This document shows, in pieces, positions 24,575-33,047 of a stretch of 64,000 nt of DNA (its first letter is position 1; every line of letters begins with the position of its first letter). The notes under the pieces were generated by a model. It did no database searches, was not told where the DNA came from, and saw nothing but the letters and a program-made list of their open reading frames with translations. The DNA lies in contig NZ_JAGIOO010000001.1 in NCBI RefSeq assembly GCF_017876755.1, positions 6,929,786 through 6,993,785 on the forward strand, given 5' to 3'. Source of the stretch: Crossiella equi (lineage in GTDB: Bacteria; Actinomycetota; Actinomycetes; Mycobacteriales; Pseudonocardiaceae). The position numbers and the translations under genes were made by a program.

Positions 24575-26152
24575 ATGGCGCGTACACGAACACTGTCCGG
24601 GCTGGCGCTCGCGCTGGCCGCGATCTCGAGCACCGCCCTGGCCGCACCGGCCTTCGGCCTCGCCCACGGGCACAACCCGACCGCCGAGACCGACCCGACC
24701 GCGCTGGTCCGGTTCGGCGACCGCGAGTGCTCGGGCGTGCTGGTCGACCGGCTGTGGGTGCTCACCACCAAGACCTGCGCGGGCGGGCCCGGCGCACCGT
24801 CGGTGCCCGCCACCGCGCTGCTGGGCACGCGTGCGCGCGACGGCGAGGGCGGCGAGCGCCTCGCGGTCGTCGACGTCACCACGCACCCGCACCGCGACCT
24901 GGCCCTGGCCCGGCTGGCCGAACCGTTCTTCGCGGTGGCGCCCGCCCGCCTGCCCGACTCGCCGGGGGCGCCGAGCGGGGCCGTGCTGGCCAGCGGGTTC
25001 GGCGACGACGAGTATGTGGCCAAGCCGAACGCCCGCTGGGAGGGTCAGCTCACCGTCGCCGAGGCGCGCGAGGACTCGCTCACCCTGCGCGCGGACCCCG
25101 CCGCGGTGTGCCCCGGTGACGAGGGCGGCCCGGTGCTGCAGCGCGGTGTGCTCAGGGCCGTGCTGACCGGTTCCACCGGCAAGGGCTGCGTCGGGCAGAC
25201 CAGCACCGTGGACGAGGCTCGCGCGGCCCGCGTGGACGACCTGACCGACTGGGTCGCGGGCTGGGTCCGGTCCAGCCGGGCCGTGCCCGGCATGGACGGC
25301 GGCGGCCAGTTCACCCTGGGCTGGAGCTCCTCCTGCCTGGCCGACGGCCTGTCGGTGCAGACCGTGGGCTGCCTGGGCACCAACCCCGCCCAGCAGCGCT
25401 GGGAGGCCATCGGGCGGGCGCCGCGCTTCCAGCTGCGCAACGTGGCCACCCGACAGTGCCTGGAGGACTTCAACGCCATCCCGACGACCTCCCCCTGCCA
25501 AGACGGGCGCGACCTCCAGCTGTGGGAGTTCCCCGCGGGCAAGCAGAACGGCTTCGAGCTCCACAACACCGCCACCGGCCGCAACCTCGCCCGCATGGCG
25601 GTCTCCGGCCTGCTGCACATGCTCGAGCCCGTGCACCACGAGCACCAGTGGTGGCAGGTGCGCCGGGTCGGCAAGTCCGTGCACGACATCGGTGGCGCCC
25701 ACTCGGTGCGCGCCAGCAACCCGGCCCTGTTCGACCACTGGGTGCGGCACGCCTTCGGCCTGGCCCGTCTGGACCGCCTCACCTCGGGCAGCTCCTTCGG
25801 CGACCGCGCCGACGCCACGTTCGTGCTGCGGCCCGGTCTCGGCGACGGCTCCTGCCACTCACTGGAGTCGCGCAACTTCCCCGGCAGCTTCCTGCGCCAC
25901 GCCAACGGGAGGGTCCGGTTGGACGCCAACGACGGCGGGGACGTGTTCAAGGCCGACGCCACCTGGTGCGCGGAAAGCCGGAACGACCGGCCGGAGGTCA
26001 AGTTCCGCTCGCTCAACTTCCCGGACAACTACCTCCGTCACATCAACGGCGAGGTGTGGAACGCCCGCGAGGGTGGCGGGCAGTGGTACGAGACCTGGCA
26101 GAACTTCGAGGCCGACTCCAGCTTCCGCGTCGTCGAGCCGTTGATGAGCTGA
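24575..26152 (+). CDS. Secreted S1 pseudoprotease with ricin-like and AbfB domains, paralogue 2
   Basis: 525 residues from the ATG at 24575 (GGGGG 8 bases upstream). Signal peptide to about residue 30 (LALALAAISSTALAAPAFG). The S1 domain is the most eroded of the set: the N-terminal IVGG-like start is lost, the histidine position is TTKTC (Thr67), aspartate survives in HRDLAL (Asp108), and serine is replaced in GDEGGP (Glu183). A ricin-like trefoil (about 245-370) is followed by an AbfB trefoil (about 372-525) with FLRHANGRVRLDAND and ADATWC. It shares domain order with paralogues 1, 3 and 4. Predicted to be secreted and proteolytically inactive, with binding of arabinan- or galactan-type glycans as the likely retained function. 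Confidence 0.83.
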   Translation: MARTRTLSGLALALAAISSTALAAPAFGLAHGHNPTAETDPTALVRFGDRECSGVLVDRLWVLTTKTCAGGPGAPSVPATALLGTRARDGEGGERLAVVDVTTHPHRDLALARLAEPFFAVAPARLPDSPGAPSGAVLASGFGDDEYVAKPNARWEGQLTVAEAREDSLTLRADPAAVCPGDEGGPVLQRGVLRAVLTGSTGKGCVGQTSTVDEARAARVDDLTDWVAGWVRSSRAVPGMDGGGQFTLGWSSSCLADGLSVQTVGCLGTNPAQQRWEAIGRAPRFQLRNVATRQCLEDFNAIPTTSPCQDGRDLQLWEFPAGKQNGFELHNTATGRNLARMAVSGLLHMLEPVHHEHQWWQVRRVGKSVHDIGGAHSVRASNPALFDHWVRHAFGLARLDRLTSGSSFGDRADATFVLRPGLGDGSCHSLESRNFPGSFLRHANGRVRLDANDGGDVFKADATWCAESRNDRPEVKFRSLNFPDNYLRHINGEVWNAREGGGQWYETWQNFEADSSFRVVEPLMS

Positions 26153-26175
26153 GCACGGCTCTGGCGAACGGCGGA

Positions 26176-26205
26176 TTGACGCCCCGGGAAACCCCTTCCT
26201 AGTCT
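26176..26205 (+). promoter_or_regulatory. Putative promoter of S1 paralogue 3
   Basis: TTGACG (26176-26181), an 18-base spacer and TAGTCT (26200-26205). The spacer contains GGGAAACCCC, which can pair with GGGGTTTCCC at 26222-26231, so the promoter lies inside a potential stem-loop. Confidence 0.55.
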
Positions 26206-26274
26206 CCTCCCGGGGGGACATGGGGTTTCCCCCTGCCTGGACACTTTCCGAGTTCACATAGGGGGAGTTGCGCT

Positions 26275-27882
26275 GTGGCGCGTTCCATTCCGAGAAAGAC
26301 AGTGCTGGCGTCCGGTCTGGCCGCCGCCGTGGCCTCCGGGCTGCTGGTGGCGGCACCGGCCCACGCCATCGGCAACGGCACACCGGCCGGGGCGGGTGAG
26401 CACGCCTACACCGCGCTGGTGAAGGTCGGCACCAAGTCCTGCTCCGGTGTGCTCGTCGATCCACAGTGGATCCTCACCGCGGCCTCCTGCTTCGGTGACA
26501 ACGTCCAGCCCGGCAAGCCCGCGCAGCGCACCGTCGTCACGGTGGGCCGCACCCGGTTGTCGGAGGGCAACGGCGACGTCGTCGAGGTCGCCCACATCAC
26601 GCCTCGCGCCGACCGCAACCTGGTCGCCGCCCGGCTCGTCGAGCCCGCCGCCGACGTGCCGAGCGCGACCCTGGGCACCGGTGGGTTCGGGGCCGGGGAG
26701 CAGCTGACCGTCGCCGGGTTCGGCGCGCTGGCCGAGCCCGGGCCGGACGAGGACCTGCTGCACCTGGGCGGGTTCACCCTGGGCACCCAGACCCAGGTCG
26801 CGATCACCCTCGTCCCGGGCTCGTCAGTGTGCGCCGGGGACGTCGGCGGACCGGTGCTGCGCCAGCGCAACGGGCGCGTCGAGCTGGCCGCCGTGGTGAC
26901 CGGCTCGCCGAGCCGCGGCTGCCACGGCGAGACCGAGACCGGTGGCCCGACCACGGCCGCCCGCACCGACGACCTCGGCCCGTGGCTGGCCGACCTGGTG
27001 CGCGCGGGCCGCGAGGTGCCCGGTGCCGCCAACAGCAGCCTGGTGCAGCTGCGCAACCGCATCAGCGGCCTGTGCCTGGTCGGCCAGGCCACCCTCGGCG
27101 AGTGCGGCACCGCCGCCGCCAGCCAGTGGGAGACCGTCGGCACCGGCGAGACCCGCGTGCTGCGCAACCTGGCCACCCGCAGCTGCCTCGGCGTCGCCGG
27201 GGACGAGGTCGCCAGCCAGGCGTGCTCCGGCGCGGACTTCCAGAACTGGCGCGTCACCCCGGGTGAGACCGGTGCCGTGCTGCTGACCAACGCCGCCAGC
27301 GGCCGCGCGGCCACCGTCAGCGGCATCGCGCCGGGCAGCAAGCCGGTGCAGCGCACCGGCCAGCCCTACGCCTACCAGCAGTGGGAGCTCGTGGCCAAGG
27401 GCAAGGCCCGCCACGACCTGGCCACGCCCGCCTCGCTCGCGGCCAGCAACGCGGGCCTGCCCAACCACTACCTGCGGCACGCCCGCGGCGAGGGCTGGCT
27501 GAGCCTGATCACCGCGAGCAGCCCGGACCTGGACAAGGCGGACGCGACCTTCCGCCTGGTGCCCGGCCTGGCCGACGGCAACTGCTACTCCATCGAGGCG
27601 ACCAACTACCCGCGCAACTTCCTGCGGCACGCCAACGGCAGGCTGCGCCTGGACGCCTACGACCCGAGCGGCCTGTTCGCCGCCGACGCCACCTGGTGCG
27701 CCAAGGACGCCGAGAACGGCCGCGGCGTGGCGTTCGCGTCCTGGAACTTCCCGGACAACCACATCCGCCACATCCGCGGCGAGGTGTGGAACGCCTACAA
27801 GGGCGGCGCGCAGTGGTACGAGACCCCGGTCTCCTACGAGGACGACACCAGCTGGCTCGTCACGCCCCCGCTGAAGCCGTGA
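26275..27882 (+). CDS. Secreted S1 pseudoprotease with ricin-like and AbfB domains, paralogue 3
   Basis: 535 residues, GTG start 7 bases after GGGGGAG. Signal peptide ends at AHA, about residue 31, leaving IGNG at the mature N-terminus. All three triad positions are changed: Ser71 in TAASC, Asn115 in ADRNLV and Val190 in GDVGGP. The disulfide cysteines of the S1 fold stay (CSGVLV with SC; CAGD). The ricin-like domain (about 255-380) contains LCLVGQATLGEC and SCLGVAG. The AbfB domain (about 382-535) has NFLRHANGRLRLDAY and ADATWC. This is the clearest case of a non-enzyme in the series. A stretch shared almost unchanged with paralogue 1 (LSLITA-SPDLDKADATF) points to recent duplication. Confidence 0.85.
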   Translation: MARSIPRKTVLASGLAAAVASGLLVAAPAHAIGNGTPAGAGEHAYTALVKVGTKSCSGVLVDPQWILTAASCFGDNVQPGKPAQRTVVTVGRTRLSEGNGDVVEVAHITPRADRNLVAARLVEPAADVPSATLGTGGFGAGEQLTVAGFGALAEPGPDEDLLHLGGFTLGTQTQVAITLVPGSSVCAGDVGGPVLRQRNGRVELAAVVTGSPSRGCHGETETGGPTTAARTDDLGPWLADLVRAGREVPGAANSSLVQLRNRISGLCLVGQATLGECGTAAASQWETVGTGETRVLRNLATRSCLGVAGDEVASQACSGADFQNWRVTPGETGAVLLTNAASGRAATVSGIAPGSKPVQRTGQPYAYQQWELVAKGKARHDLATPASLAASNAGLPNHYLRHARGEGWLSLITASSPDLDKADATFRLVPGLADGNCYSIEATNYPRNFLRHANGRLRLDAYDPSGLFAADATWCAKDAENGRGVAFASWNFPDNHIRHIRGEVWNAYKGGAQWYETPVSYEDDTSWLVTPPLKP

Positions 27883-27885
27883 CGC

Positions 27886-28797
27886 TCACCCGGCGACCCG
27901 CTCGCGGGCGGGTCGCCGGGCCCCGGCCAGCACCACCACGGCCACCCCGGACAGCAGCAGCGCCATGCCCGGCAGGGCGGAGGCGGCGGGCACCTGACCG
28001 AGCCACAGCCACGCCACCAGGGCCGCGGTCGGCACCTCGAGCAGCGTGATGAGGGAGATCGTGGTCGCCGACACCGCGTGCAGGGCGTAGTTGAACATCG
28101 AGTGCCCGAGCAGCTGGGCGCCGACGGTGATCGCCAGGACGGCCAGCCAGGTGGTGGCGGGGAACCCGGTCAGGGGCACCCCGCCCGCCAGGCACACCAC
28201 CAGCAGCGCCGCCGCGCAGGCGGCATAGCAGACCGTGGTGTAGGTGGTCGTGGTCAGCGTGGTCCGGGCGTGCTCGCCCAGCGCCACGTAGGCCGCGGCC
28301 GACATGCCGCCGAGGACGGCCAGCACATCGCCCAGCAGCGCGGTGCCGGAGGTCCGGAAGTCCGCGCCGGTGGTCCACACCGCACCCGCCACGGCCAGCA
28401 CGATGCCCGCCCAGGTGGACGCGGGCAGGCGGCGGCCCTGGCACACCGAGATCAGCCCGGCCCACACCGGCTGGGTGCAGCACAGCGCCAGCGAGGTGGC
28501 CACCGTGGTCAGCTGGGCCGAGGTCATCCAGGTGCCGAAGTGCAGCGCCAGGGCGGCCCCCGCGGCCAGGCTGTACCAGCCCTGGCGGCGCTTGTCCCCG
28601 GTCAGCACCGCGCGCAGCTCCGGGCCGCGGCGGGCCAGCGCGAACGGCGTGAGCACACCGGTGGCCAGGGTGTTGCGCCAGAACGCGATGGCCAGCGCGG
28701 GCGCGGCGGCGTAGGCGATCAGGGGACCGGAGAAGGACACCGCCAGCACGGCGACGGCCAGGGCCAGGACGGTCAGTGGGGGCACGCGGTGGGGCAC
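27886..28797 (-). CDS. EamA-family (DMT) transporter
   Basis: 303 residues from the GTG at 28797. Ten hydrophobic segments in two EamA repeats (about 1-135 and 145-290), with repeat signatures such as AFWRNTLATGVLTPFAL, ALHFGTWMTSAQLTTVATSLALCCTQPVWAGLI and ISLITLLEVPTAALVAWLWLGQ. It is a drug/metabolite-type exporter of unknown substrate. It is the only minus-strand gene inside the S1 cluster, ends 3 bases from the stop of paralogue 3, and is divergent from paralogue 4. Whether it belongs to the system or was inserted cannot be told from sequence. Confidence 0.9.
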   Translation of the reverse strand: MPHRVPPLTVLALAVAVLAVSFSGPLIAYAAAPALAIAFWRNTLATGVLTPFALARRGPELRAVLTGDKRRQGWYSLAAGAALALHFGTWMTSAQLTTVATSLALCCTQPVWAGLISVCQGRRLPASTWAGIVLAVAGAVWTTGADFRTSGTALLGDVLAVLGGMSAAAYVALGEHARTTLTTTTYTTVCYAACAAALLVVCLAGGVPLTGFPATTWLAVLAITVGAQLLGHSMFNYALHAVSATTISLITLLEVPTAALVAWLWLGQVPAASALPGMALLLSGVAVVVLAGARRPARERVAG

Positions 28798-28844
28798 AAG
28801 GGCCCATCATCACACCGTTCCCCCGGATCGTCGGTGCCCTGTCC

Positions 28845-28850
28845 TAAGGT
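28845..28850 (+). promoter_or_regulatory. Possible -10 element of S1 paralogue 4
   Basis: TAAGGT fits TAGRRT-like -10 elements and lies about 40 bases before the GTG. No convincing TTGAC -35 is present at the usual distance, unlike paralogues 1, 2, 3 and 5. Confidence 0.35.
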
Positions 28851-28890
28851 CTGAACAAGTCAACACACAGAGCAATTGGGGGGTTCCACC

Positions 28891-30564
28891 GTGTCACGCA
28901 CCCGCTCGCGGGTCACGCACACCGCGGTCCTGGCGGCGGCCTTCGCGCTGTTCGCCACACCCGCGCACGCCATCACCGGCGGCAGCCCGGTGGCGCCGGG
29001 CCAGCACGACTACGTCACCGCCTTCGACCAGGGCGAGCGCCGCTGCACCGCCACGCTGATCGACCCGCAGTGGGTCCTCAGCACGGCCAGCTGCTTCGAC
29101 ACCAACCCGGACCAGGCCGGGGTCCAGGTCACCGCCGGGCGCCCGCCCCGGCGCATCACGCTGCGCTTTCCGGGCAAGGGCCAGGACCAGGTGGTCGACG
29201 TCGTCGACCTGGCACCGAGGGCCGAGCGCGACGTGCTCATGGGCCGCCTGTCCGACCCGGTGCACCACGTCGCGCCCGCCGCCATCGGCACCACCCCGCC
29301 CGCCGTGGGAGAGGTGCTGCAGGCGGTCGGGTTCGGGCGCACCGCCACGCAACCGCGGCCGGAGGTGCCGCACGCCGCGCCGTTCACCGTCACCGGGCCC
29401 GTGGGGGAGACGTTCGGGCTCACCGGCGGCGCGGCCATCTGCGACGGCGACCTCGGCGGCCCCGCCCTGCGGGTCAGTGGCGGCCGGGCCGAGCTGCTCG
29501 GGGTGCACGCCAGCTCCGGCCAGGCGGGCTGCCCCGGGCAGTCCGGGGGGACGCCGGGCGCCACCGAGACGCGGGTCGACGACCTGCGGCCGTGGATCGA
29601 GCAGACCATCGCCGAGGGCCGCAAGACCCCCGGGCTGGAGACCGGCAACATCGTCCAGCTCACCGGGGTGCACGCGACCAAGTGCCTCGACGTGTTCTTC
29701 GCGCGCTGGGAGGCGGGCACCAAGGCCGTCATCGCGGGCTGCCACGGCAGGCCGAACCAGCGGTGGGAGGTGCGGGTCACCGGCGCCAACACGGCGATGT
29801 TCCGCAGCATGAACAACAAGGGCATGTGCCTGGACCTCATCGACGGTCTGCGCGAAGGCTCGCGTGCCGGGCAGTCGCCGTGCGACGAGCAGGACAGGGG
29901 CCAGTGGTGGGAGGCCCTGCCCGCCGCGGCCGGGGCCGTCGAGCTGCGCAACGCGGCTGCCGATCTCGTGCTGCAGGCCGCGTCGTTCGCCACCGCTGAG
30001 GGCAGCGACGTCACCGCGGGCACCAACCGGCACGAGGCCGACCAGCACTGGACCCTCAGCGTCGTCGGCCGCGCCCGGCACGACCTCACCCAGCCCGGCG
30101 ACGACCGCCGGTCCATCCGGGCCACCAACCCGGGCCTGGCCGACCACTTCGTCCGGCACCGCGACGGTCTCGGCTTCCTCTCCTTCGTCACCGAGGGCAG
30201 CTCGGACCTGGAGCGCAAGGACGCCACCTTCCGACTGGTCCCGGGACGGGCCAACGCGCACTGCTACTCGCTGGAGTCCGCGCACCTGCCGGGCAACTTC
30301 CTGCGGCACGCCAACGGCAGGCTCCGCCTGGACGGCCCGTCTGGTGACGTCGGCCTGTTCAACGCCGACGCCACCTGGTGCGCCCGAGACGGCCTGAGCA
30401 GCAACGGGGTTTCGTTCGAGTCGTGGAACTTCCCCGACAAGTTCCTGCGGCACATCAACGGTGAGCTGTGGCTCGCTCAGCAGGACGGCTCGAACTGGTG
30501 GGAGAACAAGAACAACTTCCACCACGACACGAGCTGGGATCCGGTGCGCGCACTGCGTCCCTGA
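28891..30564 (+). CDS. Secreted S1 pseudoprotease with ricin-like and AbfB domains, paralogue 4
   Basis: 557 residues from the GTG at 28891, 7 bases after GGGGGG. The signal peptide ends at AHA (residue 27), so the mature protein starts ITGGSPV, the form a trypsin has only after zymogen cleavage. Histidine position STASC (Ser67), aspartate kept in AERDVL (Asp114), serine position GDLGGP (Leu188). The ricin-like domain (about 255-390) shows KCLDVFF and MCLDLIDG with QRWEV and QWWEAL turns. The AbfB domain (about 400-557) shows NFLRHANGRLRLDG and ADATWC. Predicted to be secreted and non-proteolytic. A terminator hairpin follows. Confidence 0.85.
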   Translation: MSRTRSRVTHTAVLAAAFALFATPAHAITGGSPVAPGQHDYVTAFDQGERRCTATLIDPQWVLSTASCFDTNPDQAGVQVTAGRPPRRITLRFPGKGQDQVVDVVDLAPRAERDVLMGRLSDPVHHVAPAAIGTTPPAVGEVLQAVGFGRTATQPRPEVPHAAPFTVTGPVGETFGLTGGAAICDGDLGGPALRVSGGRAELLGVHASSGQAGCPGQSGGTPGATETRVDDLRPWIEQTIAEGRKTPGLETGNIVQLTGVHATKCLDVFFARWEAGTKAVIAGCHGRPNQRWEVRVTGANTAMFRSMNNKGMCLDLIDGLREGSRAGQSPCDEQDRGQWWEALPAAAGAVELRNAAADLVLQAASFATAEGSDVTAGTNRHEADQHWTLSVVGRARHDLTQPGDDRRSIRATNPGLADHFVRHRDGLGFLSFVTEGSSDLERKDATFRLVPGRANAHCYSLESAHLPGNFLRHANGRLRLDGPSGDVGLFNADATWCARDGLSSNGVSFESWNFPDKFLRHINGELWLAQQDGSNWWENKNNFHHDTSWDPVRALRP

Positions 30565-30593
30565 CCTCCCACGGGACATCTCGGAAAAAGAAT

Positions 30594-30628
30594 GGGACGA
30601 CCCCCGGTCCAGTGCCGGGGGTCGTCCC
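30594..30628 (+). terminator. Strong hairpin after S1 paralogue 4
   Basis: GGGACGACCCCCGG and CCGGGGGTCGTCCC are perfect 14-base arms around a 7-base loop, 29 bases after the stop. It separates paralogue 4 from the promoter of paralogue 5. Confidence 0.85.
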
Positions 30629-30708
30629 GTGTAGACAGTCGGATACCCGTTGTCACCTGGGCGTTCTGTTACTCATTGTGACTCAAGTCACAGTTTGTTT
30701 CCATCACT

Positions 30709-30738
30709 TTGACGCAGGGTGGAAGTGCTCCTTAGCCT
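30709..30738 (+). promoter_or_regulatory. Putative promoter of S1 paralogue 5
   Basis: TTGACG (30709-30714), an 18-base spacer and TAGCCT (30733-30738), the same geometry as before paralogues 2 and 3. About 120 bases of leader lie before the GTG. The sequence just upstream (GTGACTCAAGTCAC, 30679-30692) is a palindrome and a possible operator. Confidence 0.55.
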
Positions 30739-30861
30739 TTGTCCGCGCCCGCAGTCGTCGGGGAATGCGGTGTCGGGTGCTGGGGCCATTCACACGGTTT
30801 ACCGCACCGTTTCGGATGGCTTTTTCGGGCGCGTTGAAATCGCGAACTGGGGGACACCACA

Positions 30862-32415
30862 GTGTCATCACGTCTGTCGCACCGGGCTGCCCTGACCGCG
30901 GGGCTGCTCGCCACGGCGGCGGTGCTCACCGCCACCCTGCCCGCCCAGGCGCTCACCGGTGGCAGCCCGGTGGCGCAGGGCAAGTACGGCTTCACCGCCA
31001 AGATCGACGTCGGGGGCGCGGCGGGCTGCTCCGGCGTGCTGGTCGCCCCGGAGTGGCTGCTCACCGCGAGCACCTGCTTCGCCGAGCCCGGTGAGGGCCA
31101 CAACATCCCGGGCGGCGCGCCGCGCAAGCCGAGCACCGCGATCGTCAACCGTGCCGACGCCGGCACCCAGGACGGCGTGCTGGCCAACATCGTGCACCTC
31201 ATCCCGCGCACCGACCGCAACGTGGTGCTGGCCAAGCTGGACAAGAGCGTCGGCGTGGCGCTGCCCAAGATCGGTGTCGGGGCGCCGCGCAACGGCGAGA
31301 ACCTGGTGCTGGCGGGCTACGGCCGCACCAGGACCGAGTGGTCGCCGCTGAAGCTGCAGTCCGGCGCGTTCACGGTCAGCACCGAGCCCACCGCCACCAG
31401 CTTCGGCGTGGTCGGCGCGGGCGAGGAGACCAACCGCGACAACACCACCTGCAAGGGCGACTCGGGCGGCCCGGCCTTCCGCGAGGTCGGCGGCCAGGTC
31501 GAGCTGGTGGCCATTCACGGCGCCTCCTGGCAGTTCGGCTGCTTCGACTCCGCCGAGACCCGCAAGGGCACCGTGGAGACCCGCGTGGACGACCTCGGCC
31601 CGTGGATCGACAGCCAGCTGCCGTTCTCCTCCACCGCCTGCACCAAGCCGACCCCGGTCTTCGCGGTGCGCACCAACGGCGACCTGCACCTCTACGAGCA
31701 CACCGGCAACCTCAACGGCGACTTCGCCTGGGTCAACGGCGGTGGCGAGAAGATCGGCCAGGGCTGGCTGGGCGCCCGCACCGTGGCCGGTCCGGACGGC
31801 GTGGTCTACGCCGCGGTGGAGAACGGCCAGCTGCGCCGCCTGCGCTGGGACAACGCGGCCAAGAAGTGGGACACCTTCGACGGCGGCCAGTACCTGGTGA
31901 TCGACCACGGCTGGGAGCGCTACTCCAGCGCGGCCTACCGCAACCGCATCACCGTGGACACCCTCGGCCACCTCTACACCATCGAGCCGGACGGCAAGCT
32001 GCACTGGCGCGACTACGACCTGGCCACCCGCACCTGGCAGCACAGGGTGCTCACCGGCGACTGGGGCCAGTACGACCTGATCGTGGGCGCCGGGGCGGGG
32101 GTGCTCTACGCCCGCAAGCCCAACGGCGACCTCTTCCGCCACGTCTACCACGCGGGCACCGACACCTTCACCCAGACGGCCAAGCCGAGCGGCGTGGGCT
32201 GGCAGATGTTCCGCACCCTCTTCTCCGGTGGCGGCGACACCCTCTACGGCCCGGCCGTGACCAGCGTCGGCCCGGAGCTGGTCTGGTACCGGTACCTGCC
32301 GTACTCCGACAAGTGGGTGGAGAGCGGCCGCGACATCGGCAAGCAGGTCGGCACCGGCTGGAACACCGAGTTCAACCTGACCGCGGCCCCGGACGCCTGC
32401 CGTCTCCTCCGCTGA
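30862..32415 (+). CDS. Secreted S1 pseudoprotease with tachylectin-type beta-propeller, paralogue 5
   Basis: 517 residues, GTG start after GGGGG. The signal peptide ends at AQA (residue 30), giving LTGGSPV at the mature N-terminus. This copy keeps the nucleophile region GDSGGP (Ser201) but has Thr71 in TASTC for the histidine and Asn120 in TDRNVV for the aspartate. After the S1 domain (about 31-250), residues about 258-510 form repeated blades with VFAVRTNGDLHLYEHTG, VVYAAVENGQLRRLRW, HLYTIEPDGKLHWRDYD and VLYARKPNGDLFRHVYH. These match tachylectin-2-like five-bladed propellers that bind GlcNAc/GalNAc. Inferred role: secreted glycan-binding protein. A residual non-classical activity of Ser201 cannot be excluded. 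Confidence 0.85.
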   Translation: MSSRLSHRAALTAGLLATAAVLTATLPAQALTGGSPVAQGKYGFTAKIDVGGAAGCSGVLVAPEWLLTASTCFAEPGEGHNIPGGAPRKPSTAIVNRADAGTQDGVLANIVHLIPRTDRNVVLAKLDKSVGVALPKIGVGAPRNGENLVLAGYGRTRTEWSPLKLQSGAFTVSTEPTATSFGVVGAGEETNRDNTTCKGDSGGPAFREVGGQVELVAIHGASWQFGCFDSAETRKGTVETRVDDLGPWIDSQLPFSSTACTKPTPVFAVRTNGDLHLYEHTGNLNGDFAWVNGGGEKIGQGWLGARTVAGPDGVVYAAVENGQLRRLRWDNAAKKWDTFDGGQYLVIDHGWERYSSAAYRNRITVDTLGHLYTIEPDGKLHWRDYDLATRTWQHRVLTGDWGQYDLIVGAGAGVLYARKPNGDLFRHVYHAGTDTFTQTAKPSGVGWQMFRTLFSGGGDTLYGPAVTSVGPELVWYRYLPYSDKWVESGRDIGKQVGTGWNTEFNLTAAPDACRLLR

Positions 32416-32475
32416 CAGACCGTCCTGGTTCCAGTGAGAACGTCCTGAATCCAACGAGAAACTGTGGGGTACCTC

Positions 32476-32940
32476 GTGCGACTCACCACCCGACTGGCGG
32501 CCCTGGCCGTCACGACCTTCGCGGCCTCGCTGACCGCGGTCCCGGTGGCCCTGGCCGCCGACGAGCCGCCGCCCATCGAGGAGGACTACGCCTACCCGGG
32601 CGCGGACCGCATCTACGCCGAGAAGGGCATCCGCCTCAAGCGCGGTGACGGCCGCATCGTGCTGGTCGACTGCGTCAACGGCGCGGACCAGCTCGAGGTG
32701 TGGGCCCGGAACAAGCCGAAGTTCTGCTTCACGGTCTCGGGGGCGCCCGGCTGGGTGACCCTGGAGCTGCCGCAGGTCTACCTGATCAAGGGCGAGAGCC
32801 ACAACGTGGACGCCGTGGTGCAGGTGGCGGGCAAGCCCACCGCCGACACCCTCCGCCTGAAGAAGAGCGAGTGGAACCCGATCGGCGAGGGGTCCAGCAC
32901 CAGCGACGCCACGCTGCTGGAGTTCCGGGCCGTGCCCTGA
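32476..32940 (+). CDS. Small secreted protein of unknown function within the S1 cluster
   Basis: 154 residues from the GTG at 32476 (GGGG 6 bases upstream); a GTG at 32464 is possible. A clear signal peptide (RLTTRLAALAVTTFAASLTAVPVALA) is followed by an acidic proline-rich start (DEPPPIEEDY) and a compact beta-rich domain of about 115 residues with two cysteines. I recognise no family. It lies 60 bases after paralogue 5 with no terminator between, so the two are probably co-transcribed, and 107 bases before paralogue 6. Partner, inhibitor or substrate of the neighbouring pseudoproteases are all open. Confidence 0.75.
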   Translation: MRLTTRLAALAVTTFAASLTAVPVALAADEPPPIEEDYAYPGADRIYAEKGIRLKRGDGRIVLVDCVNGADQLEVWARNKPKFCFTVSGAPGWVTLELPQVYLIKGESHNVDAVVQVAGKPTADTLRLKKSEWNPIGEGSSTSDATLLEFRAVP

Positions 32941-33047
32941 GCAGGTCCTGGGAAGACCGGGCCACCGTGCCCGGACGGCCGCCGCTGCGCGTTCCCCGCG
33001 GCGGCGGCCGTTCTGCTTGTCCACGAAGGAAAAATGGGGGAGAGACC

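Noticed and set aside
22751-25858. Open frame of about 1000 codons on the minus strand opposite S1 paralogues 1 and 2
   Set aside because: Low-complexity composition, no motifs, and it crosses two real genes and their promoters.
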